Assembly (NCBI RefSeq): GCF_000739895.2
Contig: NZ_BBJS01000055.1
Span: 1 to 64,000, forward strand
DNA: 64,000 nucleotides
Reading direction: 5' to 3'
DNA from: Sphingomonas paucimobilis NBRC 13935
Lineage (GTDB): Bacteria > Pseudomonadota > Alphaproteobacteria > Sphingomonadales > Sphingomonadaceae
In this document: one piece after another, positions 57,342 through 64,000 of the stretch
Layout of the letters: every line of letters starts with the position of its first letter
Position numbering within the stretch: the stretch's first letter is position 1
Made by a program: the position numbers and the translations under genes
The notes under the pieces: model-generated
Seen by the model: only the letters and a program-made list of their open reading frames with translations
Told to the model about the DNA's origin: nothing
The model's database searches: none

Positions 57342-57644
57342 CGGCAACGGAATGACTCTGTGGATAACATGGGAAGAATCGGTAGCGTAACTCGGCAGGC
57401 CGGCCAAGCGGGGGGAGGCGCGTGGATAACCGATGATTCGTCCACAATGAATCTCACAGGCCCGATTCTTTTCCACAGTCTGTGAGTTACGGGGGTCATG
57501 AATCCGAATCCCGTTGAATCGGCGATTCCCCATGAGTCAACGTGTTGGCATATCGGGGAGAGCCGCATAATCCCGACAACCAACGTGCCAACCACTTCAA
57601 CAACTCATCTTTAGAATCTTCTTAGATAGAAGAAGGGGGGTCCC
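57342..57644. other. oriC: Candidate chromosomal replication origin (ppsR-hemE intergenic region)
   Basis: DnaA boxes: perfect TGTGGATAA at 57359-57367; CGTGGATAA at 57421-57429; TTTTCCACA at 57469-57477; weaker TCGTCCACA at 57438-57446. Ten GANTC sites (starts 57376, 57435, 57449, 57464, 57500, 57506, 57516, 57524, 57534, 57614) are packed in 240 bp. The flank toward hemE is AT-richer (57590-57632). The gene order equals that around Caulobacter Cori. It also carries the divergent ppsR and hemE promoters. Confidence 0.65.
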
Positions 57645-58682
57645 CTGACCGACGTTTCGATTCGAAAACCCCTGCTTGCCGTGCTGAACGGAGAGCGGCA
57701 GGCGACACCGCCCATGTGGCTCATGCGACAGGCCGGACGCTATCTGCCGGAGTATCGCGAACTCCGGGCACAGAAGGGCGGCTTCCTGGCCTTAGCCACC
57801 GATCCGGACGCGGCGGCCGAGGTGACGGTACAGCCGATCCGCCGGTTCGGTTTCGACGGCGCGATCCTGTTCTCCGACATCCTCATGGTTCCCTGGGCGC
57901 TGGGTCAGGATCTGAGCTTCGGGGCGGGGGAGGGGCCGCGTCTGGCGCCTGCGCTGGTCGATCATGCGCTGAATGCCCTTCAGCGGGCCCCTGAGCGGCT
58001 CGATCCCGTTTATGCGACCGTGGCGCGGGTGAAGGCGCAATTGCCCTCCCAGACCAGCTTTCTGGGCTTTGCGGGCTCTCCCTGGACGGTCGCCACCTAT
58101 ATGGTCGCCGGCCAGGGATCGAAGGACCAGGGCGAGACGCGGCGCTTCGCCTATGCCGATCCCGAAGGTTTCGGGGCGATCATCGAGGCGATCGTTGAGA
58201 TGACCATCGACTATCTCGCCGGGCAGGTGGCGAACGGGGTCGAGGCGGTGCAGTTGTTCGACAGCTGGGCCGGTTCGCTGAGCCCCGCGCAATTCGAACG
58301 CTGGGTGATCGCCCCCAATGCCGCGATCGTGGAGGGTTTTCGCGCGCGCTGTCCCGGCGTGCCGGTGATCGGCTTCCCCAAGGGCGCTGGCGGCAAGCTG
58401 CCCGCTTATGCGCGCGAGACGGGGGTGGACGCGGTTGGGCTCGACGAGACGGTCGATCCGGTCTGGGCCGACACCCATCTGCCCAAGGATCTGCCGGTGC
58501 AGGGCAATCTCGATCCCTTGGCGCTCATCGCAGGCGGCGAGGCGCTGGACAGTGCGGTGGATCGTATCCTCGCGGCCTTCACCGCGCGTCCCCATATCTT
58601 CAACCTGGGCCATGGCATCCTGCCCGACACGCCGATCGCGCATGTCGAGCATCTGATCGCCCGCGTACGGAGGCATGCATGA
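57645..58682 (+). CDS. hemE: Uroporphyrinogen III decarboxylase, probable CTG start
   Basis: 345 aa if begun at CTG 57645 (MTDVSIRKPLLAVLNGERQ); the first standard codon, GTG 57681, gives 333 aa and cuts conserved N-terminal residues. AGAAGGGGGG lies just before the CTG. Signature MWLMRQAGRYLPEYRELR, catalytic Asp in DGAILFSDILMVPWALG and GFAGSPWTVATYMV are intact. Converts uroporphyrinogen III to coproporphyrinogen III. The stop overlaps hemJ (ATGA). Confidence 0.93.
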   Translation: MTDVSIRKPLLAVLNGERQATPPMWLMRQAGRYLPEYRELRAQKGGFLALATDPDAAAEVTVQPIRRFGFDGAILFSDILMVPWALGQDLSFGAGEGPRLAPALVDHALNALQRAPERLDPVYATVARVKAQLPSQTSFLGFAGSPWTVATYMVAGQGSKDQGETRRFAYADPEGFGAIIEAIVEMTIDYLAGQVANGVEAVQLFDSWAGSLSPAQFERWVIAPNAAIVEGFRARCPGVPVIGFPKGAGGKLPAYARETGVDAVGLDETVDPVWADTHLPKDLPVQGNLDPLALIAGGEALDSAVDRILAAFTARPHIFNLGHGILPDTPIAHVEHLIARVRRHA

Positions 58683-59140
58683 TCGGATTGCTGGGGGCCG
58701 CCTATGAATGGGTTAAGGCGGCGCATATCATCTTCGTGATCTTCTGGATGGCGGGGCTGTTCATGATGCCACGCTATCTGGTCTATCATCAGGAGGCGCT
58801 GGTCGCGGGCGATGCCACGGATGCCGCGCGCTGGGTCGAGCGCGAGGGCAAGCTGCGGAGCATCATCCTGACGCCGGCGATGATCGCGGTATGGGTATTG
58901 GGGCTGTTGCTGGCCGCCTCGCTTGGGTTGTTTTCGGGTGTGCCGGGGCTGGGCTGGCTTCACGCCAAGTTGTTCTTCGTGCTGCTGCTCAGCGGCTATC
59001 ATGGCTGGATGGTCGGCTATTCGAAGAAGCTGGCGCGCGGTGAGACCAAATTGACCGGCAAGCAGCTGCGCATGATCAACGAAGTCCCCGCATTGGCCGC
59101 GACGATCATCGTCGTGCTGGTGGTGATCAAACCCTTCTGA
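58679..59140 (+). CDS. hemJ: Protoporphyrinogen IX oxidase, HemJ type
   Basis: 153 aa, four TM helices. Conserved His in VKAAHIIFVIFWMAGLFMMP and Lys in WLHAKLFFVLLLSGYHGWM are the HemJ heme ligand and catalytic region. It performs the last-but-one step of heme synthesis, in an operon with hemE. Confidence 0.94.
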   Translation: MIGLLGAAYEWVKAAHIIFVIFWMAGLFMMPRYLVYHQEALVAGDATDAARWVEREGKLRSIILTPAMIAVWVLGLLLAASLGLFSGVPGLGWLHAKLFFVLLLSGYHGWMVGYSKKLARGETKLTGKQLRMINEVPALAATIIVVLVVIKPF

Positions 59141-59318
59141 TCCTGCATCGGGGACGCGACGGCTGGTCGCGTCTCCATTCCCCATTGACTTGGGGCACCC
59201 CGAATCCTAACTCGGGGCTCGTACGGCGCGGTCCTCGCGTCGGGTACGCTTCCTTATCGACAGCCTCGTTTCGCCGCGATCCTCGCCGACCGACGCCCTC
59301 CGACCATCCGGACCGATC

Positions 59319-60575
59319 ATGCATCTGAAAGACCTGAAGAAGAAAACCCCCGCCGACCTCGTCCAGCTGGCCGAGGAATTGGGGGTCGAGAGCGCGTCGA
59401 CGCTGCGCAAGCAGGACCTGTTGTTCGCCATCCTGAAGGAGCAGGCGGAGCAGGGCGACCAGATCATGGGTCTCGGCACGATCGAGGTGCTGCCCGACGG
59501 CTTCGGCTTCCTGCGTTCGCCGGAAGCGAATTATCTCGCCGGACCGGACGACATCTATGTTTCGCCCAACCAGGTCCGCAAGCACGGCCTGCGCACCGGC
59601 GATACGGTGGAAGGCGAGATCCGCGCGCCCAAGGACGGCGAGCGCTATTTCGCGCTGACCAAGCTTACATCCGTCAATTTCGACGATCCCGAGGCGGTCC
59701 GTCACCGCGTCAATTTCGACAACCTCACCCCGCTCTACCCCGAGCAGAAGCTGATTCTCGACCCGGCCGACCCGACCCAGAAGGACAAGTCGGCGCGCGT
59801 CATCGACATCGTCTCGCCCCAGGGCAAGGGCCAGCGTACGCTGATCGTCGCGCCGCCGCGCGTGGGTAAGACGGTGATGTTGCAAAACATCGCCAAGGCG
59901 ATCACCGACAACCACCCCGAAGTCTTCCTGATCGTCCTCCTCATCGACGAGCGTCCGGAAGAAGTCACCGACATGCAGCGCTCGGTGCGCGGCGAGGTCG
60001 TGTCGTCGACCTTCGACGAACCGGCGCAGCGCCACGTCCAGGTCGCCGAGATGGTGATCGAAAAGGCCAAGCGCCTGGTCGAGCATAAGAAGGATGTCGT
60101 CATCCTGCTCGACTCGATCACCCGCCTCGGCCGCGCCTACAACACCGTGGTCCCGTCCTCGGGCAAGGTGCTGACCGGCGGTGTCGACGCCAATGCGCTC
60201 CAGCGGCCGAAGCGCTTCTTCGGTGCGGCGCGCAACATCGAGGAGGGCGGTTCGCTCTCGATCATCGCCACCGCGCTGATCGACACGGGCAGCCGCATGG
60301 ACGAAGTCATCTTCGAAGAATTCAAGGGCACCGGCAACTCGGAAATCGTCCTCGACCGCAAGGTGGCCGACAAGCGCATCTTCCCGGCGATGGATGTCGG
60401 CAAGTCCGGCACCCGCAAGGAGGAGCTGCTGGTCGAGAAGGACAAGCTGTCCAAGATGTGGGTGCTGCGCCGCATCCTCATGCAGATGGGCACGATCGAC
60501 TCGATGGAGTTCCTGCTCGACAAGATGAAGAACTCGAAGACCAACGAGGATTTCTTCGACTCGATGAATCAGTAA
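59319..60575 (+). CDS. rho: Transcription termination factor Rho
   Basis: 418 aa. N-terminal helical domain ([20 protein letters not shown]), cold-shock RNA-binding part ([20 protein letters not shown]), Walker [10 protein letters not shown], Walker [12 protein letters not shown], and Q/R-loop region [20 protein letters not shown]. No insertion domain. A GC hairpin (60600-60614) follows the stop. Confidence 0.97.
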   Translation: MHLKDLKKKTPADLVQLAEELGVESASTLRKQDLLFAILKEQAEQGDQIMGLGTIEVLPDGFGFLRSPEANYLAGPDDIYVSPNQVRKHGLRTGDTVEGEIRAPKDGERYFALTKLTSVNFDDPEAVRHRVNFDNLTPLYPEQKLILDPADPTQKDKSARVIDIVSPQGKGQRTLIVAPPRVGKTVMLQNIAKAITDNHPEVFLIVLLIDERPEEVTDMQRSVRGEVVSSTFDEPAQRHVQVAEMVIEKAKRLVEHKKDVVILLDSITRLGRAYNTVVPSSGKVLTGGVDANALQRPKRFFGAARNIEEGGSLSIIATALIDTGSRMDEVIFEEFKGTGNSEIVLDRKVADKRIFPAMDVGKSGTRKEELLVEKDKLSKMWVLRRILMQMGTIDSMEFLLDKMKNSKTNEDFFDSMNQ

Positions 60576-60922
60576 GGCCAGGGGGAACCAGTAAGAGCAG
60601 GGGGCCTCGCCCCCCGCCGCGATAGCGATATCGGGCCATTATGGGTTCGCCGGCGGGAAATAGGCCCGCTTGCGAACCCATTCTCGTTTTGGGGCGTTTG
60701 CGCTCGCGATCCCACCCCCTTTCGGGATCGTGCCGGTCCAAGCACGGCACGGCCGCGTCGTTGCTTATCAGGCGACGCGGCCAAACGGGGCCCGCATCCT
60801 GTTCACCCTAAACCCCGTTCAGCCTGAGCGAAGTCGAAGGCCAAGGGAATCCGTGGCAGAGAGTGGGGCGTGCGCTTCGACTTCGCTCAGCGCGAACGGA
60901 GGTGGGGTTGGGGCCCGGGCCC
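60576..60922. other. Intergenic region rich in hairpins between rho and bamE
   Basis: 347 bp without a supported gene. GGGGGC/GCCCCC at 60600-60614 could terminate rho transcripts. GGCCGCGTCG with CGACGCGGCC (about 60751-60782) is a perfect 10-bp stem. Repeat R2 copy 3 fills the right part. Confidence 0.55.
60815..60899. repeat. Inverted repeat (family R2), copy 3
   Basis: Arms CCGTTCAGCCTGAGCGAAG... (60815-60842) and CTTCGACTTCGCTCAGCGCG... (60875-60899). Relative to copies 1 and 2 the arm order is reversed, as expected for two facing half-units that can insert either way. Confidence 0.8.
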
Positions 60923-61417
60923 TTACGGACGAGTACGACCGCCGCCGCCACCCGTGCCCGGCGCACCGGCGCCGGCACCCGGTGCACCGACCGCGCCGAT
61001 ATTGCCGAACAGATCTTGGAAGAAGCCGCGCGAGCGGCCCAGCGTCGGCGTCGTCTTGCCATAGGGCGAGATGTCGGCGACCTGATCGACGCCGGAACGG
61101 CGGATCGCGGTGACGTTGCCGGCCGGATCGAAGCTGATCTGCAGCGTGATCTGCGACACCGGGTGCGGCAGGTTGAAGCCCAGATTGCGGCTGTCGCGCG
61201 CCACATAATACCAGTCGCCGCCATTGAACTGGCTGGTGATGGTCGGCGTGCCCAAGGTCTGGAGCACCGACTGGCGGTTGTCGACGCCCGGTTGGATCGC
61301 GTTGACGAGATCGGTGTCGACGACATATCCCTGATGCGAGCGCAGCGGCGTGCAGGCGGCGGCAGCCATGGCCAGGCCCAGCCCGAGAACGGCAAGCCGG
61401 GTGGAAGAAACGCTCAT
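60923..61417 (-). CDS. bamE: Outer membrane assembly lipoprotein BamE
   Basis: 164 aa. Three ATGs in a row (61423, 61420, 61417) follow GGAG directly; only the third has normal spacing, so I start there (MSVSSTRLAVLG). Lipoprotein signal ending AAAAC. SmpA/OmlA domain: LVNAIQPGVDNRQSVLQTLG, GGDWYYVARDSRNLGF and ITLQISFDPAGNVTAI. Ends in a Gly/Pro-rich tail. Helper of BamA in outer membrane protein insertion. Confidence 0.92.
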   Translation of the reverse strand: MSVSSTRLAVLGLGLAMAAAACTPLRSHQGYVVDTDLVNAIQPGVDNRQSVLQTLGTPTITSQFNGGDWYYVARDSRNLGFNLPHPVSQITLQISFDPAGNVTAIRRSGVDQVADISPYGKTTPTLGRSRGFFQDLFGNIGAVGAPGAGAGAPGTGGGGGRTRP

Positions 61418-61558
61418 CATCATCTCCGGGCCACATGGGGCCGCACAGGCAGGCAAACAGGCGATCGATCGGCTCGACCGTCGCCCCCTCGATATGCCAA
61501 GGGAAAGGCGCATACAAGCGTCAGCGCGGTGGACGGCTGCGCGAAGAGGGAGGGGCGG

Positions 61559-62095
61559 ATGGCCGAAAGCTGGCTGAAGCGGATGACGGCACGCTATTTC
61601 GGGCGAGATGGCGACGCCGTGCTGCCGCTCTACAATGCCGTGGTGTTGCGCGCGCGCCAGCCGCACTGGTATCTGGACGGTGCGGTGCCCGACACGGTCG
61701 ATGGCCGGTTCGACATGATCGCGGCGGTCCTGTCGCTGGTGCTGATCCGGCTGGAGGCGAATTCAGAGGGTGCTAAGACGGCCGCACGGCTGACCGAGCG
61801 GTTCGTCACCGATATGGATGGGCAGTTGCGCGAGCTGGGGATTGGCGACATCGTCGTCGGCAAGCATATCGGCCGGATGATGGCGATGCTGGGCGGTCGC
61901 CTGACCGCCTATCGCGAGGCGCTGGTGGCCGAGGAACCCGCGCTGCTGGATGCCGCGCTGCTGCGCAACCTGTATCGCGGCGTGGCGCCAGCCGAACCCG
62001 ATGCGGTCGGTCATGTCCGTCGGGCGTTGACCGCGTTGCACGAACAGCTGGCGGCGATACCGCTGGCCCGATTGATGACTGGAGAATTGCCGTGA
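61559..62095 (+). CDS. Ubiquinol-cytochrome c chaperone (CBP3 family)
   Basis: 178 aa. Helical chaperone fold with LYNAVVLRARQPHWYLDGAV, DTVDGRFDMIAAVLSLVLIR and IGDIVVGKHIGRMMAMLGGR. In mitochondria Cbp3 assists cytochrome b assembly into complex III; the bacterial role is presumed similar. The stop overlaps the next start (GTGA). Confidence 0.93.
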   Translation: MAESWLKRMTARYFGRDGDAVLPLYNAVVLRARQPHWYLDGAVPDTVDGRFDMIAAVLSLVLIRLEANSEGAKTAARLTERFVTDMDGQLRELGIGDIVVGKHIGRMMAMLGGRLTAYREALVAEEPALLDAALLRNLYRGVAPAEPDAVGHVRRALTALHEQLAAIPLARLMTGELP

Positions 62096-62619
62096 CCCCC
62101 GAATGGAGCCGCCCCGAAAAGATCGACACGATCGGCGAGCGTGAAAAACCGGTCGCAATCGAGGCGGATGCGGTCGAACGTGCGGCGCTGGCCGAGCGCT
62201 TCGGCCTGCTGTCGATCGATCGGCTCCAGGCCGATCTGATCGTGCGCCGCGACGCGGCCGGCATCCTGGTGACCGGCAAAGTGCGCAGTGCGGTGGTTCA
62301 GCCCTGCTCGGTCACGGGTGAACCCGTCCCCGCGGCGATCGACGAGCCGGTGGCGTTGCGCTTCGTCGAACCGGCGGCGCACGGCGCGGATGACGAGATC
62401 GAACTGTCCGGCGATACGCTCGACACGATCGAGATCGAGGGCGGCGCGATCGACCTGGGCGAGGCGGCGGCGGAAACCATGGCGCTGGCGCTCGATCCCT
62501 TTCCGCGCAGCCCGAATGCGGCGGCGGCATTGAAGAAAGCCGGCGTCATTAGCGAGGAGGAAGCGGGGCCCTTCGGCGCGCTCGCCGGGCTGAAGGCCAA
62601 GCTGGAAGGGAAGGGGTGA
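62092..62619 (+). CDS. DUF177 (YceD) family protein
   Basis: 175 aa, GTG start overlapping the chaperone gene. Conserved CxxxxxP motif in VVQPCSVTGEPVPAAI, acidic middle, and a C-terminal AAETMALALDPFPRSPNA. YceD-family proteins are linked to 23S rRNA accumulation and ribosome assembly. The usual rpmF-plsX partners are absent, as in other sphingomonads with the chaperone-DUF177 pair. Confidence 0.92.
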   Translation: MTPEWSRPEKIDTIGEREKPVAIEADAVERAALAERFGLLSIDRLQADLIVRRDAAGILVTGKVRSAVVQPCSVTGEPVPAAIDEPVALRFVEPAAHGADDEIELSGDTLDTIEIEGGAIDLGEAAAETMALALDPFPRSPNAAAALKKAGVISEEEAGPFGALAGLKAKLEGKG

Positions 62620-62883
62620 GTTATCCACGCCTTTGAGAGTATTATCCACAGGTTCGATACGGTATTAAAAACCTGATAAATAAGGATAATCTATTGATCT
62701 GAAGGTTGTGACGTGCGAATATTTGGATCGCAACTCACCACCTTTTCCCCACGACCTTATCAACAGCCTGGACAGCGTTTTCGCCATTAGATTGAACAGA
62801 GTTATCGACACCTGTTCGTCATAGGAAATGCCTTCAGGATCGGCTCGTGCCGGCCGTTCTCAGCGATCAAGACTGTGGAAAAG
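62620..62883. other. DnaA-box cluster with AT-rich segment (second origin-like region)
   Basis: TTATCCACG 62621-62629, perfect TTATCCACA 62642-62650, TTATCAACA 62757-62765, TTATCGACA 62802-62810, and TTTTCCACA (reverse) 62874-62882. Between the second and third boxes lies an AT-rich run (about 62663-62700) like an unwinding element. No GANTC sites are evident. No gene. Either part of the origin, the true origin, or a DnaA-titrating locus. Confidence 0.55.
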
Positions 62884-63417
62884 TCAGGGTGTGTCGGGAC
62901 CCAGAGTCGGGTCCAGGTCGCGCGGGCGGATGAAGGCCACCAGGGTCGCGCTGTTCGATTTTGCCTCTGCCCAGCGATCGATGGGCAGTGTCATCTGCGC
63001 CACCGTGGCGGTGGGATATTTATCCTCCACCCGTTCGCGCAACTCGCCGTCCATCGTCAGATCGAGCGTCAAATCCTCCAGACCCGGATTATGCCCGACC
63101 ATCAGCACATGCTCCGCATCATCGGGCAGGGTCTGGACCAGATCGAGCAGGCTGACGCCCGAGGCGAGGTACATCGCCTTGTCCCACACCGGCTCCAGCC
63201 GACGCCCATAGCCGCCCCACACCTCGTCCAGCGTTTCGATGACTCGTATGGCGGGGGAGGCGAGGATATGATCGAACCGCATGTCGAGCGATTTGAGCTG
63301 ACGGCCGATCATCGCGGCGGCGCGACGCCCCTTGGCATTGAGCGGGCGATCGAAATCCCGGGCCACGGGATCATCCCAACTCGATTTGGCGTGGCGAAGC
63401 AGCGTCAGCGTCTTCAT
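62884..63417 (-). CDS. SixA-like histidine phosphatase
   Basis: 177 aa. Phosphohistidine motif TLLRHAKSSWDDP (RHxK variant of RHG), second His in VLMVGHNPGLEDL. Small phosphatases of this group act on phosphohistidine in signalling proteins. The ATG overlaps the stop of the helicase gene upstream (63414-63417). Confidence 0.92.
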   Translation of the reverse strand: MKTLTLLRHAKSSWDDPVARDFDRPLNAKGRRAAAMIGRQLKSLDMRFDHILASPAIRVIETLDEVWGGYGRRLEPVWDKAMYLASGVSLLDLVQTLPDDAEHVLMVGHNPGLEDLTLDLTMDGELRERVEDKYPTATVAQMTLPIDRWAEAKSNSATLVAFIRPRDLDPTLGPDTP

Positions 63418-64000
63418 CGGTCCGGAGTCTCCGTCGCGGCGGCTGGCAGATGTGGGTTCGATCCATGCCCGATTGCGGCGTCCGAGGAAAGCCGCGCCGC
63501 AACCCGTGTGACCGCTTCGTCAAGCGTCACCCGCGCAATCGCAACGCCGGGGGGGAAGGCGTCGAGCAGCCGCGAGGGCATGGCGGCCGACAGCAGCACG
63601 AACGCGCCGCGATCATCGGCGCGCCGGATCAATCGGCCAAAGGCCTGGGCCAGGCGCGCACGGACGATGCGATCGTCATAGGCACTGCCGCCTCCCGCCA
63701 GCTTGCGTGCGGCATGCAGCACGGTTGGCTTGGGCCAGGGCACGCCCTCCATCACCACCAACCGCAGCGAGGAGCCGGGGACGTCGACACCGTCACGCAA
63801 CGCATCAGTGCCAAGCAGCGAGGCGGACGGATCGTCACGGAAGATATCCACCAGCGTGCCGGTATCGATTGGATCGACATGCTGGGCGTGCAGCGCCAGT
63901 CCGTCGCGTGCCAGCCGGTCGGCGATCCGGCCATGCACGCCGCGCAACCGCCGAATCGCGGTGAACAGCCCGAGCGTCCCGCCCTTGGCCGCGCCGATCA
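63414..64000 (-). CDS. DinG/Rad3-like ATP-dependent DNA helicase, C-terminal part (partial)
   Basis: At least 195 C-terminal residues, running off the right edge. In-frame IGAAKGGTLGLFTAIRRLRG is helicase motif IV; LLGTDALRDGVDVPGSSLRL is motif V; QAFGRLIRRADDRGAFVLLS is motif VI with the QxxGRxxR arginines. The start lies beyond the window. Confidence 0.9.
   Translation of the reverse strand, partial: IGAAKGGTLGLFTAIRRLRGVHGRIADRLARDGLALHAQHVDPIDTGTLVDIFRDDPSASLLGTDALRDGVDVPGSSLRLVVMEGVPWPKPTVLHAARKLAGGGSAYDDRIVRARLAQAFGRLIRRADDRGAFVLLSAAMPSRLLDAFPPGVAIARVTLDEAVTRVAARLSSDAAIGHGSNPHLPAAATETPDR

Overview
The window is GC-rich chromosomal DNA that looks like a Sphingomonas-type alphaproteobacterium (Sphingomonadaceae). 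The gene families (MmcB, DUF1491, CBP3-type ubiquinol-cytochrome c chaperone, CarD, TIGR02186, DUF177) and the order ppsR-maf-aroE-coaE-dnaQ diverging from hemE-hemJ-rho fit this group. As I recall it, the same order surrounds the replication origin of Caulobacter. No species can be named from the sequence alone.

Layout. 1-4.83 kb is core DNA: the etfB end, etfA, acylphosphatase, an M19 dipeptidase, an MFS exporter and the 5' part of an NfrB-like glycosyltransferase gene. 4.83-26.22 kb is a foreign insertion of about 21.4 kb that splits the glycosyltransferase codon-exactly: the first half ends at Glu262 (4826) and the second half resumes in frame at 26221. The insertion holds, from left to right, a recombinase-site-like end, an unknown gene, an excisionase-like small gene, three overlapping tyrosine recombinases (a recombinase-in-trio arrangement), an IS66 remnant, a regulatory block (55-aa protein, HWE/HisKA_2 kinase, two Crp/Fnr factors, a lone receiver), a truncated MFS gene, a tri/dicarboxylate uptake block (porin, CitA-like symporter, ModA-like binding protein, DAACS symporter, LysR), repeat-rich DNA, an AT-rich reverse transcriptase + family-A DNA polymerase operon, a small unknown gene and a strongly structured right end.

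26.2-42.3 kb is core: NfrA-like barrel protein, TauE exporter, TIGR02186, HerA-like ATPase, M23 peptidase, SUV3-like helicase, S4 protein, ferredoxin, CarD, two DUF2807 proteins, a lysophospholipase-like hydrolase and a PQQ glucose dehydrogenase. 42.4-50.3 kb is an arabinogalactan-degrading cluster (GH43, GH51, GH2 facing GH30). 50.5-57.3 kb is housekeeping on the minus strand (mmcB, cell-wall hydrolase, DUF1491, thioesterase, ptsN, hpf, dnaQ, coaE, aroE, maf, ppsR). 57.6-64 kb holds hemE, hemJ, rho, bamE, the cytochrome bc1 chaperone, DUF177, a SixA-like phosphatase and the end of a DinG-like helicase.

The most interesting items are: the RT-PolA two-polymerase operon (candidate antiviral or otherwise undescribed system) carried on the trio-recombinase element; the ppsR-hemE intergenic region with ten GANTC sites and DnaA boxes (candidate chromosomal origin); and a second DnaA-box/AT-rich cluster 5 kb away. 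Sphingomonad-type inverted repeats (three families) are scattered through the core DNA.
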